A stretch of DNA of 64,000 bases from an uncultured Prevotella sp. (GTDB taxonomy: Bacteria; Bacteroidota; Bacteroidia; Bacteroidales; Bacteroidaceae). A program made the position numbers and the translations under genes. The notes under the pieces were generated by a model. The model saw only the letters and a program-made list of their open reading frames with translations, did not search any database and was not told the origin of the DNA. The stretch spans positions 1 through 64,000 of the forward strand of contig ONGP01000002.1 in the NCBI GenBank assembly GCA_900317405.1, read 5' to 3'. Positions 1-10,013 of the stretch are shown here, piece after piece (the first letter of the stretch is position 1; each line of letters opens with the position of its first letter).

Positions 1-475
1 GCACGCTTGAATGCGCGTGCAAAACGTTGACCTTTTCTCATAACTCTTTTTAACTTTTAAGAGGCTTGGCAGGAGTCAACGTATTTCAGTACAAGACACG
101 AAATTCTCAAAAACAATTGGGGAAAAGTATTGTTTTGCACTAAAAAATTTCGTACCTTTGCACTATCAAAATGAGAATCGCAGAAACTGGCCTTTAATGA
201 TTAGAATTGCGAGGATTAGATCTAGAAATTGCGCAAGTTAAATCTGGCAATTGCAAACATTAATAGTGGCTACAGGAGCGACAAATAGGCGACGACGAGA
301 GATCTTTGAAATAATTATACATTATACATCAAACCTTATAACTATTATTACAGATCAGACATAGTCCATACGGGAAGTATCGGCATATTTTAATCATAAA
401 AACCTAATAATCCGGCAAATGATGCGGGAATTTGGAAGAAATATACTATCTTTGCAGCCGATTAATTAAAAAAGT
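1..475. other. Non-coding leader region with hairpin and weak repeats
   Basis: No convincing gene. Positions 1-6 and 15-20 can pair (GCACGC/GCGTGC). ACGTTGAC at 24-31 is complementary to GTCAACGT at 76-83. A TACCTTTG box at 153-160 could start a transcript, followed at 171 by an eight-codon ORF (MRIAETGL). Positions 201-266 hold about three degenerate 22-bp units, each containing AATTGC. This could be the 3' end of an upstream gene's transcript or a small RNA; nothing is recognised. Confidence 0.4.
447..454 (+). promoter_or_regulatory. -7 promoter box of pepT
   Basis: TATCTTTG matches the Bacteroidetes -7 consensus TAnnTTTG and lies 21 nt before the pepT ATG. No good TTTG -33 box at 19-21 bp was seen. 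Confidence 0.6.
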
Positions 476-1699
476 ATGGATATTACAGAAAGGTTTTTAA
501 ACTATACACAGTTCGACACACAGTCGAGCGAAGACAGTGATACTGTGCCTAGTACGGCGAAACAGCTGGTGTTTGCAGAGTACCTGAAGAAGGAGCTGGA
601 GCACGAGGGACTGAGCGACGTGGAGATGGACGACAAGGGCTACATCTACGCTACACTGAAGGCAAATACTAAGGACGAGATACCTACCATCGGATTTATT
701 TCGCACTATGATACGAGCCCCGACTGCTCGGGTGCCGACATCAAGCCACACATAGTGCATAACTACGACGGCTCTGACATTCTGCTGAGCGAGGGCATAG
801 TGAGCTCGCCAAGCAAGTTCCCCGAGCTGCTGCAGCACACAGGCGAGGACCTGATAGTGACTGACGGAACAACGCTGCTGGGGGCCGACGACAAGGCCGG
901 AATAGCAGAGATAGTGGAGGCGATGTGCTATCTGCGCGATCATAAGGAGATAAAGCACGGCGACATACGCGTGGCGTTTAACCCCGACGAGGAGATAGGT
1001 ATGGGCGCACACCACTTTGATGTGGAGAAGTTCGGATGCGAATGGGCCTACACGATGGATGGAGGCGACGTGGGCGAACTGGAGTTTGAGAACTTCAACG
1101 CTGCCAGCGCTAAGGTGTATATAAAGGGCGTGAGCGTGCATCCTGGCTATGCCAAGGGCAAGATGGTGAACGCCAACGTGCTGGCAATGGAGCTGGCCGG
1201 GCTGCTGCCTGAGGACGAGCGACCTGAGACGACTGAGGGTTATCAGGGATTCTTCCATCTGCTGAGTGTGCAAGGCAACGTGGAGCGTGCACAGATGCAC
1301 TACATAATACGCGACCACGACCGTGAGCGATTTGAGGATCGCAAGCGCACAATAGCCAACGTGGCGGCTGCGATGAACGAGAAATATGGCGAGGGTACGG
1401 TGACGCTGGAGACAAAGGACCAGTACTACAACATGAAGGAAAAGATAGACCCGCAGATGCACGTGATAGACCTGGTGCTGCACGCTATGCAGGACTGCGG
1501 CGTGGCGCCGAAAGTAAAGCCGATACGTGGTGGTACGGATGGTGCACAGCTATCGTTCAAGGGTCTGCCCTGCCCCAACATATTTGCAAGCGGAGTAAAC
1601 TTCCACGGACCTTACGAATTTGTAAGCATCCAGTCGATGGAAAAAGCCAAGGAAGTAATCGTGAAGATCTGCGAACTTACCGCCGACTTTAATCTTTAA
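476..1699 (+). CDS. pepT: Peptidase T (tripeptidase)
   Basis: Cytoplasmic zinc aminotripeptidase of the M20 family; it removes the N-terminal residue from tripeptides. The 407-aa length is normal for PepT. The M20 metal and catalytic residues are visible: H77 and D79 in SHYDTSPD, D138/D139 in LLGADDKAG, the catalytic E172-E173 pair in NPDEEIG, D195 in TMDGGD, and H377 in NFHGPYEF near the C-terminus. The internal lid/dimerisation domain runs roughly from residue 205 to 315. It stands alone with its own promoter box and ends 3 nt before the convergent antiporter gene. Confidence 0.95.
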   Translation: MDITERFLNYTQFDTQSSEDSDTVPSTAKQLVFAEYLKKELEHEGLSDVEMDDKGYIYATLKANTKDEIPTIGFISHYDTSPDCSGADIKPHIVHNYDGSDILLSEGIVSSPSKFPELLQHTGEDLIVTDGTTLLGADDKAGIAEIVEAMCYLRDHKEIKHGDIRVAFNPDEEIGMGAHHFDVEKFGCEWAYTMDGGDVGELEFENFNAASAKVYIKGVSVHPGYAKGKMVNANVLAMELAGLLPEDERPETTEGYQGFFHLLSVQGNVERAQMHYIIRDHDRERFEDRKRTIANVAAAMNEKYGEGTVTLETKDQYYNMKEKIDPQMHVIDLVLHAMQDCGVAPKVKPIRGGTDGAQLSFKGLPCPNIFASGVNFHGPYEFVSIQSMEKAKEVIVKICELTADFNL

Positions 1700-1702
1700 T
1701 GT

Positions 1703-3961
1703 TTAAATATTAATCAGGGCGTCGAGCGATTCTTGCTCGCCTACAATCCAGATGATATCACCCTCGCGGAAGCGACGGTTGGGACTATAGGGGGAGAGGC
1801 TTTCCTTTCCCTCTTCTAATCCTACCACCATACAACTGTACATGTCGCGGATACGGCTCTCGATGAGGGTCTTGCCCACAAACGGGCTGTCGGATCCGAT
1901 GATGAGCTGGCGCAGCTTCATTTCGCGCTTCTCGAGTTCTACATCCTGACCAATAAGCTCGCTCTCGATGGCCTCGCGGAAGGCAGTGAACTGCTGGTCG
2001 CTACCGATGACCTGAAGCACATCGCCAGGGAACAGGATGTTGTATCCGTCGGGGATATTGATGCGGCGACCACCACGCAGAATGCTGCTGACGTGGACAC
2101 CATACTTCTTGCCAAGATTGAGCTGAGCCAGAGTCTGGCCCATCCAACTAGAATTGTTAGGCACTTGGAACTCGGCGATGTGGATATCGCGATCGAGCAG
2201 TTTGCCCTCGTAAAGCGGGCGTTTCTTGCCGTGAACCTGGGCCTCGATATCGCGCGAACGGAGGTTCTGGATGAACAGACGCTCGAGTGTAATGGAACGA
2301 TGCTTGGTCCAACGAGAGAATATGATAAGCACGATGACAATGAAACCGATGGTGATCATCAGCGCATTGGTGAATCGGCTCAGGTAATTACAGATGTAGA
2401 AGATGAAGCTGACGGCTATCACTACGCGCACCAAGATGGTGAACATGAGCGGCAGACGGTTGCGATTGCTCTCGGCCCATAGTTCCTTCCACTCTTCGCT
2501 GTGATTCTTCTTCATGACCATGGCACGCAAGAAGGGGGCTATCAGCATGACGGTGAGCACACCCGTGATGGCATTGGCATACCAGTGGAGCTCCCAGCCA
2601 GGCAGCAATCGGCGAGTGAACGGCAGCACAAAGGTAAACATGAGCGCGATGGTGGCAGAAGAAAGGATGGAGTAAACAATGGTATTGATAGACATCTGGG
2701 TGAGCAGACGTTTCCACTTGCTCTCCTCCTGACTATGCGTGTTGCCGATGGTGAGCTGATTGAGCGAATTGATAAGCTTGGTGGGCAAGTGCTTCTCGAG
2801 TTTGCTGTAGGCTGGTGTGGCCAGACGAATCATGTAAGGGGTAAGGAAGGTGGTGATGACAGACACTGCCACTACTACCGGATAGAGGAACTTGCCGATA
2901 ACGCCAAGCGACAATCCGAGCGAGGCGATGATGAACGAGAACTCACCTATCTGCGCCATAGAGAATCCGCAACGGATGGCTGACTTAAGCGACTGTCCGC
3001 CAAGCATAAACGATATGGTGCCAAACAGGCTCTGGCCTATCAGGATAGTAAGTACCAGGCAGAGAATAGGCAGGGCATATTCTACCAGGATCTTTGGATC
3101 GACCAGCATACCTACCGACACAAAGAACACTGCTCCGAAGAGATTCTTGACGGGTTCTACCAGCTTCTCGATGCTCTCGGCCTCGATAGTCTCGGCCAGG
3201 ATGCTGCCCATGATAAACGCTCCGAACGCAGAGCTGAAGCCTACCTTGGTAGAGAATACGGCCATGGCGCAACACAGGCCCAGCGACACTATCAGCAGCA
3301 CCTCGCTATTGATAAGGCTGCGCACATGGCGCAGGAACAGCGGTATGGCAAAGATACCCACCACAAGCCAGAGTATCAGGAAGAAGCCGATGCGCATAAC
3401 CGACTCTAGCAACTGGCCGCCATCAGGATTGGAACCGCTGGCCAGAGCGCTAAGCATCACCATCATGACAATGGCCAGGATATCCTCGAGTATGAGCACA
3501 CTCATAACCATGCCGGCAAACTGCTGCTGGCGCAGACCGAGGTCGTCGAAAGCCTTATAGATAATGGTCGTACTCGACATGGCGAGCATACCGCCAAGGA
3601 AGATGCAGTCCATCTTGCCCCACCCGAACACATGGCCCACCATGACGCCTAGCATCATCATACAGAAGATGATGGTGATGGCTGATATTACGGGCGAAGC
3701 ACCCATCTTAAGAATCTTCTTGAACGAGAAGTCGAGACCCAAAGAGAACAGCAGGAACATCACACCGATATCGGCCCACAGATGTACATTGGTCATATCT
3801 ACCACCGACGCTGTGTAAGGCATGTTAGGACTAACCAGGAATCCGGCCACAATATATCCTAACACAAGTGGCTGCTTAAGACGCTTGAATATAAGTGTAA
3901 CCACACCTGCCACCATAAGTATCAGTGCCAGGTCAGCAATCATTGGTGGGAGTTCTGCCAT
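1703..3961 (-). CDS. Kef/CPA2-type cation:proton antiporter with TrkA-C domains
   Basis: Inner-membrane monovalent cation/proton antiporter. Residues 1 to about 385 form the multi-helix Na+/H+ exchanger domain (start MAELPPMIADLALILMVAGV, later helices with SLGLDFSFKK and AFGAFIMGSILAE). A further block of about four hydrophobic helices lies at about 430-545. Two C-terminal TrkA-C-like regulatory domains follow (about 600-670 and 680-752, the second with GDIIWIVGEQESLDALI), which in the family bind ligands and gate transport. No full TrkA-N nucleotide domain is seen. The gene starts 12 nt after the LptD-like gene ends, so they are probably cotranscribed. Ion specificity cannot be read from sequence. 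Confidence 0.88.
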   Translation of the reverse strand: MAELPPMIADLALILMVAGVVTLIFKRLKQPLVLGYIVAGFLVSPNMPYTASVVDMTNVHLWADIGVMFLLFSLGLDFSFKKILKMGASPVISAITIIFCMMMLGVMVGHVFGWGKMDCIFLGGMLAMSSTTIIYKAFDDLGLRQQQFAGMVMSVLILEDILAIVMMVMLSALASGSNPDGGQLLESVMRIGFFLILWLVVGIFAIPLFLRHVRSLINSEVLLIVSLGLCCAMAVFSTKVGFSSAFGAFIMGSILAETIEAESIEKLVEPVKNLFGAVFFVSVGMLVDPKILVEYALPILCLVLTILIGQSLFGTISFMLGGQSLKSAIRCGFSMAQIGEFSFIIASLGLSLGVIGKFLYPVVVAVSVITTFLTPYMIRLATPAYSKLEKHLPTKLINSLNQLTIGNTHSQEESKWKRLLTQMSINTIVYSILSSATIALMFTFVLPFTRRLLPGWELHWYANAITGVLTVMLIAPFLRAMVMKKNHSEEWKELWAESNRNRLPLMFTILVRVVIAVSFIFYICNYLSRFTNALMITIGFIVIVLIIFSRWTKHRSITLERLFIQNLRSRDIEAQVHGKKRPLYEGKLLDRDIHIAEFQVPNNSSWMGQTLAQLNLGKKYGVHVSSILRGGRRINIPDGYNILFPGDVLQVIGSDQQFTAFREAIESELIGQDVELEKREMKLRQLIIGSDSPFVGKTLIESRIRDMYSCMVVGLEEGKESLSPYSPNRRFREGDIIWIVGEQESLDALINI

Positions 3962-3973
3962 AATATTATAGTT

Positions 3974-6844
3974 TTAATACCATTGAACGGCGTTAGAGTA
4001 GCTTGAGCGCTTGTCGTACTTAAGCGCATCGGTAAGCGTAGACGCGTTGCAACGGAATGAGAAGTTATAACTAGTATAAGGTGCAAGCACTACCGAACAC
4101 GACATGTTGAAACAGTGCAGGTCGCGACTCAGCGATGCTGTAGTCATTGATATCTTCTTGTTGTCGAAGTCGTAACCTGATGAGAACGAAATGTTCCATC
4201 CGTCGCTGATGCGAACGTTACCACTCACGTTAAGGTTCTGCGTAAACTTGTATGGATAGCGCATGGTGTTGTAGTTGAACTTGCTGAGCGTCTGGTCCTC
4301 GCGCATGGTGATACCATAACCGAAACTGAGGCTCCATGGGAACTGGAATGCCATATATCCGTCTTCATCGGTCTCGGCTTTCGATCCGCCTTTACGCTTA
4401 GCACCACGCTTGGCCTTCTCCATATCTTCGTCGACGTTGGTCTCTACGTTTGGATCCCACTCGTCGTCATCATTCTGACCTGTATTACTCTTGTTCTTAT
4501 CTTTTTCGACCTTCTCGCCACGCAAGCGTTTGAACAGCTTGGCTATCTTCTCGTTGCTGAGTGTGTACGACAGGTTCTGCGATATACCCTGGAATCGGCC
4601 AAGCTTACCTAAGCCCCAGTAGGTGGTATGTTCAGAAACACGTGGTGTGGCACCTACGCTATCTGCCTCATACACATACGATGCGAACACGGCATTAAGG
4701 TTGAGAGTATAACTCTTTGAGAGTTTGAGTCGCAACGATGTTGAGAGATCGCTCCACGGACGTATGTCGGCAGCCATATTGTACGACATCGACATACGGA
4801 ACTCGTCGATAAGCGATATCTTCTTGTAGCCGGTAGAGTCGTCGTCGCTCTTAACCTTCATCTCAAGGTTCTGCGACAGGTCCATAGATATGCTACCCGT
4901 CTTACCCTTGCCAGGCACTCCGTAAGCGCCCATAGAATATGGCGAGTATTCTACCAGCGATACTTTACCATCGGCATCGGTCTTCTGATAGGTCTCATAG
5001 TATCCGTAGCGCGACGCACTGAAATCGGGTGCGTAGCTGAAGCTTACACTTGGTGTAACAACGTGGCGGATGGCCTGAATCTTATCGCCGAACAGCTTGC
5101 GACTGGGGATGTACATTCCGTACAACTTGGTTGACGTGCTGAGCGACAGGTTCCAGTTGTATACGTTATAGAATCCGCTGATGGTATCGCTTACCTCTCT
5201 CTGATTTACGGCATCCCACGATTTATGAGTCTTATTGAAATATGTACGATCGGTGAAATTGAACGATGGGTTTACGTTAAGATAGCCAAACAGCGTAAAG
5301 CTACCGCTGATAGGTATAACGTGCTGCATACCGTTCTTCCAGTCGCGTGTAAGCGACGAGTGCAGCAGCTTATCCTCCTTTGTAGTGATAGAGTTTGTAA
5401 GATGTCCGGTATACTGCATCGAGATCTTCTCGTACCATCGCTCGGCACCTACGCGCTTTTTACGCTTGAACGGGTAGAATCGGGCGATAGAGATATTGAG
5501 GTCGGGCAATGTGAGCGCTATGGTGCTATCACGCATATTCTGGTTCAAGTTGGTAGACGAGGTAAGCGTCATGCCAATGCTGGAGAATGTGGTGCTCCAC
5601 GATACTGATGATGTACGTGTGGACTGCGTGAGCGCCTGGGGGTTATACATAGAGCCGAGGTTATCTTTCTCGAAGCTGGTTGTAGCAAAGTTTACGCTTG
5701 CCGACAGCTGCGAGTACGGATTGGCCTTGGCATCCTGACGATGACTCCACTGAATCTTAAAGCTGGTGGTCTTGCTATAGTCGGGCATGTTCTTCTCGCC
5801 ATTGATGGTGTTCTGATAGCTGGCATAGAACGAACCGCTGTACTTATAACGCTTGCGGTAGTTGCTGGCTGCCGACAGTCCCCAAGAACCCTTAGTATAG
5901 ATTTCGCCAAGCAGCTTCAAGTCCATCTTGTCGTTGATGGCGAAGTAGTATCCACCATCGCGCAGGTAGAATCCACGCTCGGTCTCATCGCCGTATGTAG
6001 GCATGATGAGTCCGCTGGAGTAGCTCTTGGTGAATGGGAAGAATCCGTAAGGTATAGCCAGTGGCAGGGGCACATCGGCTACGACAAGATATGTTGGTCC
6101 GAACACCACATCCTTGCCAGGACGCACCTTGGCTCGCGACATGGCAAGATAGAAATCGGGATGAGGATCGTCGCAAGTGGTATAGCGACCGTGCTGCAGA
6201 AACATCTCGCCGTTGGCACCGCGCTTTGACAGTTCGCTGGTAAGGAATCCTTCCTGCTGCTGAGTGTAGACACCCGAGATAAGACCTTTCTTAGTCTTGA
6301 AGTTGAACGCCATCGTATCGCTCTGATACTCGTCGCTACCCATCTTGAACACTGGGGTGCCAACAAGTTCGTTGGTGGTGGTATCCTTACTACCGGTGGC
6401 GTGTACCAGACTGCTATCAAGACTCATATATATCTTGTCGCTCTGCAGGTCCATATTCTGATACTTCACCTTAGAGTCGCCATACAGATGAGCCAAGCCT
6501 GATGCTGCCTCGTATGTAAGCGAGTCTTCGGCCGAATACTCCACAGGCGCATCGATACCATTCTTACGACTCTTGTTTATACTATCCTGAGCCAGAGAAT
6601 CATCGACTGCCTTGTTGTGGCGAAATATAGCGAGCTGAATAGAATCCATGGATAATGTATCCAACGATGCTGTCGCCTTGATGGTATCGGTAGTGGTGAT
6701 ACTATCAGTAGCGATGCTATCCGCAGGGATACTATCGTTAGCTTCCGAGCTCTTCATAACCCCGGAAACCATTTTCATTGGCACCTCCGCCATCACCAGT
6801 AAGATGACGAAAGTGAACACAATCAATACCGATTTTCTTTTCAC
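3974..6844 (-). CDS. lptD: LptD-like LPS-assembly outer-membrane protein
   Basis: Probable Bacteroidetes LptD/OstA-family protein that inserts lipopolysaccharide into the outer membrane. The 956-aa protein has an N-terminal hydrophobic signal (KSVLIVFTFVILLVMAEV). A Ser/Thr/Asp-rich linker follows (about 35-105), then an OstA-like beta-jellyroll (about 110-250, with HLYGDSKVKYQNMDLQSDKI), then a long aromatic-rich segment with alternating strands ending in VQWY, typical of an outer-membrane barrel. A Lys/Asp-rich loop lies at about 775-825. The start codon is GTG at 6844; the next ATG is internal to the signal and is less likely. It leads an operon with the downstream antiporter. Confidence 0.82.
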   Translation of the reverse strand: MKRKSVLIVFTFVILLVMAEVPMKMVSGVMKSSEANDSIPADSIATDSITTTDTIKATASLDTLSMDSIQLAIFRHNKAVDDSLAQDSINKSRKNGIDAPVEYSAEDSLTYEAASGLAHLYGDSKVKYQNMDLQSDKIYMSLDSSLVHATGSKDTTTNELVGTPVFKMGSDEYQSDTMAFNFKTKKGLISGVYTQQQEGFLTSELSKRGANGEMFLQHGRYTTCDDPHPDFYLAMSRAKVRPGKDVVFGPTYLVVADVPLPLAIPYGFFPFTKSYSSGLIMPTYGDETERGFYLRDGGYYFAINDKMDLKLLGEIYTKGSWGLSAASNYRKRYKYSGSFYASYQNTINGEKNMPDYSKTTSFKIQWSHRQDAKANPYSQLSASVNFATTSFEKDNLGSMYNPQALTQSTRTSSVSWSTTFSSIGMTLTSSTNLNQNMRDSTIALTLPDLNISIARFYPFKRKKRVGAERWYEKISMQYTGHLTNSITTKEDKLLHSSLTRDWKNGMQHVIPISGSFTLFGYLNVNPSFNFTDRTYFNKTHKSWDAVNQREVSDTISGFYNVYNWNLSLSTSTKLYGMYIPSRKLFGDKIQAIRHVVTPSVSFSYAPDFSASRYGYYETYQKTDADGKVSLVEYSPYSMGAYGVPGKGKTGSISMDLSQNLEMKVKSDDDSTGYKKISLIDEFRMSMSYNMAADIRPWSDLSTSLRLKLSKSYTLNLNAVFASYVYEADSVGATPRVSEHTTYWGLGKLGRFQGISQNLSYTLSNEKIAKLFKRLRGEKVEKDKNKSNTGQNDDDEWDPNVETNVDEDMEKAKRGAKRKGGSKAETDEDGYMAFQFPWSLSFGYGITMREDQTLSKFNYNTMRYPYKFTQNLNVSGNVRISDGWNISFSSGYDFDNKKISMTTASLSRDLHCFNMSCSVVLAPYTSYNFSFRCNASTLTDALKYDKRSSYSNAVQWY

Positions 6845-6849
6845 GGCTG

Positions 6850-6857
6850 CAAAATTA
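6850..6857 (-). promoter_or_regulatory. -7 promoter box of the lptD-like gene
   Basis: On the minus strand this reads TAATTTTG, five bases before the GTG start, so the transcript would be nearly leaderless. Confidence 0.5.
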
Positions 6858-6915
6858 CTAATAATTTTGCGATTTCCGCCATAGATTAACAGAGATTATC
6901 ACAAATTATTGGTCT

Positions 6916-7455
6916 TTATTCAAACAAATCAACCCATTTCAGGAATTTTCGCACTCCTTCGGGCCCAAATTTCTCTAAACTCTGCGCAGTTTCTACTACA
7001 CTTCGCTCGTGGTCGATATGCGACTTAGAGTAAAATTTATCGGCATAACACACCACTTGCTCTTCCATCACATCGGGTTCGTAACTGCGATCGAGCGGCA
7101 TGGGCAAATTCTGGCGCTCAATCTGTTCGCGCGACAGCCCTGTACCAGTATGGCGCTCGCACACCAACGCATGGCGTTCGAAACCTTCTTCGCGAAGAAG
7201 CTGTCCGCCGATATATCCATGACAGATGTATGGCTCGGTGCCGAAGCACTGTATCGATGGTGCATTGCAACGGAAAATACCGATATCGTGCAGCATGGCA
7301 GCCTCTTCAAGAAATTCCTTGTCGAGTCGCAGTTCAGGATGTTTTTTGGCTATCAAGAGACAGCGATCGGCCACCTGACGTGAGTGTAATAATAGTATCC
7401 GCCGGAGTTCATTCTCCGACGGATAATACTTATCTATAATAGATTGATAGTCCAT
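6916..7455 (-). CDS. HD-domain phosphohydrolase
   Basis: Small cytoplasmic metal-dependent phosphohydrolase of the HD superfamily (179 aa). The first metal histidine is H24 (LLHSRQVADR), the HD doublet is H56-D57 (MLHDIGIF), and later His/Asp residues (CHGYIGGQLL, CERHTGTG, CYADKFYSKS) complete the usual set. Similar proteins act on nucleotides, but the substrate cannot be read here. Its ATG shares one base with the stop of the preceding carboxyltransferase gene (TAATG), which suggests translational coupling. Confidence 0.85.
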   Translation of the reverse strand: MDYQSIIDKYYPSENELRRILLLHSRQVADRCLLIAKKHPELRLDKEFLEEAAMLHDIGIFRCNAPSIQCFGTEPYICHGYIGGQLLREEGFERHALVCERHTGTGLSREQIERQNLPMPLDRSYEPDVMEEQVVCYADKFYSKSHIDHERSVVETAQSLEKFGPEGVRKFLKWVDLFE

Positions 7456-9236
7456 TATGCCTCGCGCTCTATCCAGGCGATAGTGTCACCCTGACGGATG
7501 TTCTGACCTGGCTTAACACTGATGTCGACAAGCTTGCCTCCGAGAGCAGCTGGGATAGAAACGATCTCGCCCCACTTGGTCTGCAGATAGCAGAATGTGT
7601 CGCCCTCCTTATACTTCTGACCGATGAATGGCTCAACGCATGGTGCAAGTACACCTTCGCCACCAAAGCCCCACAACAGCTGACCTGCCAGAGGAGCCTT
7701 AACGGCATCGGCCTTAGCGTGCTTGATAGCGTCGATCTCTTCCTGAGAAATCTTCTGTCCGCCACCCAGTTTAGCATCCTTAGCCTTCTGGATATCAGCC
7801 AGCAACTGCTTCTTGGCCTGACCACTCTTGAATGGACGGTACTGCTCTGGGTGCATAGCCAACTCGAACAGCTCTTCGTCGTCCTGTCCGTAGTCCCAAC
7901 CATTCTCGTCCATCTCCTTGCGGAATCCGTCGAGTGCATTCTCGAGCAGTGTATGAGGATCGGCATCGGTAAACTTACGGTTTTGCTTCTCAGCCAGTTC
8001 AACCAGCTCAGGAGCAATTGTTCCAGGCACCTTACCACTCTTACCCAGGATCATACCCCAGATAGCGTCGTCCATCATTACATAACGACCCTTGCCCTGC
8101 TCCATGGTGAGGAGGTTCATCAGAGCGATGTTCTTGGTGTACTGAGAGAATGGTGTTACCAGTGGGGGATAACCCACCTTTGGCCATACATACTCAACCT
8201 CGTTGAACAGCTTAACCAGCATATCGTCCATGGTGAGAGCTGACTCGCCCTTCTTCTCGCGCTCCTTGTTGATCATCTTCTGGATAGGACCAAGATCGGC
8301 CATCATCGAGCCCATCATACCACCAGGCAGACCACAACCAAGCAACAGACTTGACATGTGCTTGTTAGCAGGGTTGATGAAGCAGCCCAACCAGTCGTCG
8401 ATGAACTCCTGAGTGAGTGTGCGAGCCTGCATGTAAGCGTTCATATCCAGATCGGCCACCTCGAAGCCCTCGTTCTTCAGCATAGAACGAACTGAGATGA
8501 TATCTGGGTGAACCTTACCCCATGACAGTGGCTCGATAGCAGTATCGATTACATCGGCACCATTGTTACATACCTCGAGGATAGATGCCATCGACAATCC
8601 AGGACCAGAGTGTCCGTGATACTGAATGATGATATCGGGGTGCTTGGTCTTGATAGCCTTAGTGAGGGCACCCAGCATAGCTGGCTGACCAATACCTGCC
8701 ATATCCTTAAGACAGATCTCCTCGGCACCAGCAGCGATTACCTCGTCGGCAATAGCAGCGTAGTACTCAACGGTGTGAACTGGCGATGTGGTTATACACA
8801 GTGTGGCCTGTGGTGTCATGCCACCCTCCTTAGCCCACTTGATACTTGGGATGATATTACGGGTATCGTTCAATCCGCAGAAGATACGAGTGATGTCAAC
8901 ACCCTGAGCATGCTTTACCTTATACATCAGTGCACGAACATCATCGGGCACAGGATACATACGGAGTGCATTGAGACCACGGTCGAGCATGTGAGTCTTG
9001 ATGCCTACCTCGTTGAATGGCTTACAGAAAGCACGAACAGCGAGGTTAGGATTCTCGCCTGCCATCAGGTTTACCTGCTCAAAGGCTCCACCGTTGGTTT
9101 CTACTCGGGCGAAACAGCCCATATCGATGATTGCGGGAGCAATGCGTTCCAGCTGGTCTTTACGTGGCTGGAACTTACCAGAACTCTGCCACATGTCTCT
9201 GTAAACGAGACTGAATTGAATCTTCTTTTTTGCCAT
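7455..9236 (-). CDS. Pyruvate/oxaloacetate carboxyltransferase (PycB/OadA-like) with atypical biotinyl domain
   Basis: HMGL-like carboxyltransferase of the pyruvate carboxylase B / oxaloacetate decarboxylase alpha family, 593 aa when started at MAKKKIQFSLVYRD (9236). Upstream codons in the same frame lie at or before the promoter box and are not used. The TIM-barrel has ICLKDMAGI and the metal-binding YHGHSGPG. The C-terminal 80 residues form a biotinyl/lipoyl-type domain, but the usual MKM is replaced by TKW (K554). The N-terminal ETNGGAFEQ also differs from the common ETWGGATFD. Probably central C3/C4 carbon metabolism; whether it is biotinylated is uncertain. It is coupled to the downstream HD gene. 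Confidence 0.82.
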   Translation of the reverse strand: MAKKKIQFSLVYRDMWQSSGKFQPRKDQLERIAPAIIDMGCFARVETNGGAFEQVNLMAGENPNLAVRAFCKPFNEVGIKTHMLDRGLNALRMYPVPDDVRALMYKVKHAQGVDITRIFCGLNDTRNIIPSIKWAKEGGMTPQATLCITTSPVHTVEYYAAIADEVIAAGAEEICLKDMAGIGQPAMLGALTKAIKTKHPDIIIQYHGHSGPGLSMASILEVCNNGADVIDTAIEPLSWGKVHPDIISVRSMLKNEGFEVADLDMNAYMQARTLTQEFIDDWLGCFINPANKHMSSLLLGCGLPGGMMGSMMADLGPIQKMINKEREKKGESALTMDDMLVKLFNEVEYVWPKVGYPPLVTPFSQYTKNIALMNLLTMEQGKGRYVMMDDAIWGMILGKSGKVPGTIAPELVELAEKQNRKFTDADPHTLLENALDGFRKEMDENGWDYGQDDEELFELAMHPEQYRPFKSGQAKKQLLADIQKAKDAKLGGGQKISQEEIDAIKHAKADAVKAPLAGQLLWGFGGEGVLAPCVEPFIGQKYKEGDTFCYLQTKWGEIVSIPAALGGKLVDISVKPGQNIRQGDTIAWIEREA

Positions 9237-9266
9237 ATTTCTAAAGCTTGTTTTCAAATTTGAATG

Positions 9267-9274
9267 CAAATATA
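9267..9274 (-). promoter_or_regulatory. -7 promoter box of the carboxyltransferase operon
   Basis: On the minus strand this reads TATATTTG, 30 nt upstream of the chosen ATG at 9236. It supports the internal start over the longer frame. Confidence 0.5.
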
Positions 9275-9414
9275 GCACTTTTTTCGCACATAGCAGTATT
9301 TCTTGCCGAAATTTTATCTTTTTTAGTAGTGAATGGTGGTTTTGCATCAAACTATGCAAGAGTTATTCATTTCTTTCAACACTGAAAGAAACGAATCAAA
9401 GAAAGGTGCGAAAA

Positions 9415-9971
9415 CGTCCTGGCTCGGAGGCCGGAACACAAATTCTTCAAATCACTCAAAGAACTCGCTACGCTCAAACAGCTTTTCGTATTTCGTTGCT
9501 CAGATTGCATGTCGCAATCTGAGACTCAATGGCGATTCAAAGAACTTGCATTCCTCTAAAGACCTCCTCGTGCGGAATGTTTTTGAACGAACGCAGTGAG
9601 CGAGGAAACATGGAGTACGAAGTGCGAAAACGGCTTGTCGCTTGGCTTGTCCAAGAAATCTTATGAGATGTCTCGACTACGCTCGACATGACAAGTTGAG
9701 ATTACGAAATAGGCAAAGCAAAAGAAACTAGAGAAAAAGAAAGTAATCCCAAAAACATTCCGCACGAGGAGGTATTTATAGGATGTACTATTATCGGAAT
9801 CGCTTTCGATTCTTGTGTCGCGAAGCGAGACAAGCAAATCGACATGAGAAGCTGTCTGAGCGAAGCGAGTTCTTGGACAAGCCAAGCGGCAAAGCCGAGC
9901 GCTTCGAATGATTACGATAATCGGACATCCGGCCTCCGAGACAGGACGTTTTTGGGATTACTTTCTTTTTC
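9415..9971. repeat. Composite nested inverted repeats in a gene-free gap
   Basis: The 9237-10013 gap carries no supported gene but at least four long-range inverted pairs. They are 9415-9435 with 9928-9948 (20 of 21 match), 9562-9584 with 9751-9773 (23 of 23), 9639-9655 with 9872-9888 (17 of 17) and 9733-9756 with 9948-9971 (24 of 24). A local hairpin lies at 9501-9521. The part near 9665-9690 contains the TCTCGACTACGCTCGACATG motif, which recurs between genes in many Bacteroidetes. Short ORFs here look like translated repeat. Probably remnants of REP- or MITE-like elements. Confidence 0.75.
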
Positions 9972-10013
9972 GGTCGCGAGGACTATTCTCTTTTTCGACC
10001 TTCAGCGAGCAAA

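Noticed and set aside
497..1483. A 328-codon frame opposite pepT
   Set aside because: Shadow of pepT: His/Val/Leu-rich low-complexity reading with no recognisable domain.
9333..9599. An 88-codon frame in the 9.2-10.0 kb gap
   Set aside because: It lies in inverted-repeat sequence and reads as translated repeat.
9661..9885. A 74-codon frame ending CHVERSRDIS
   Set aside because: That ending is the translation of a short intergenic repeat common in Bacteroidetes, not a protein family.
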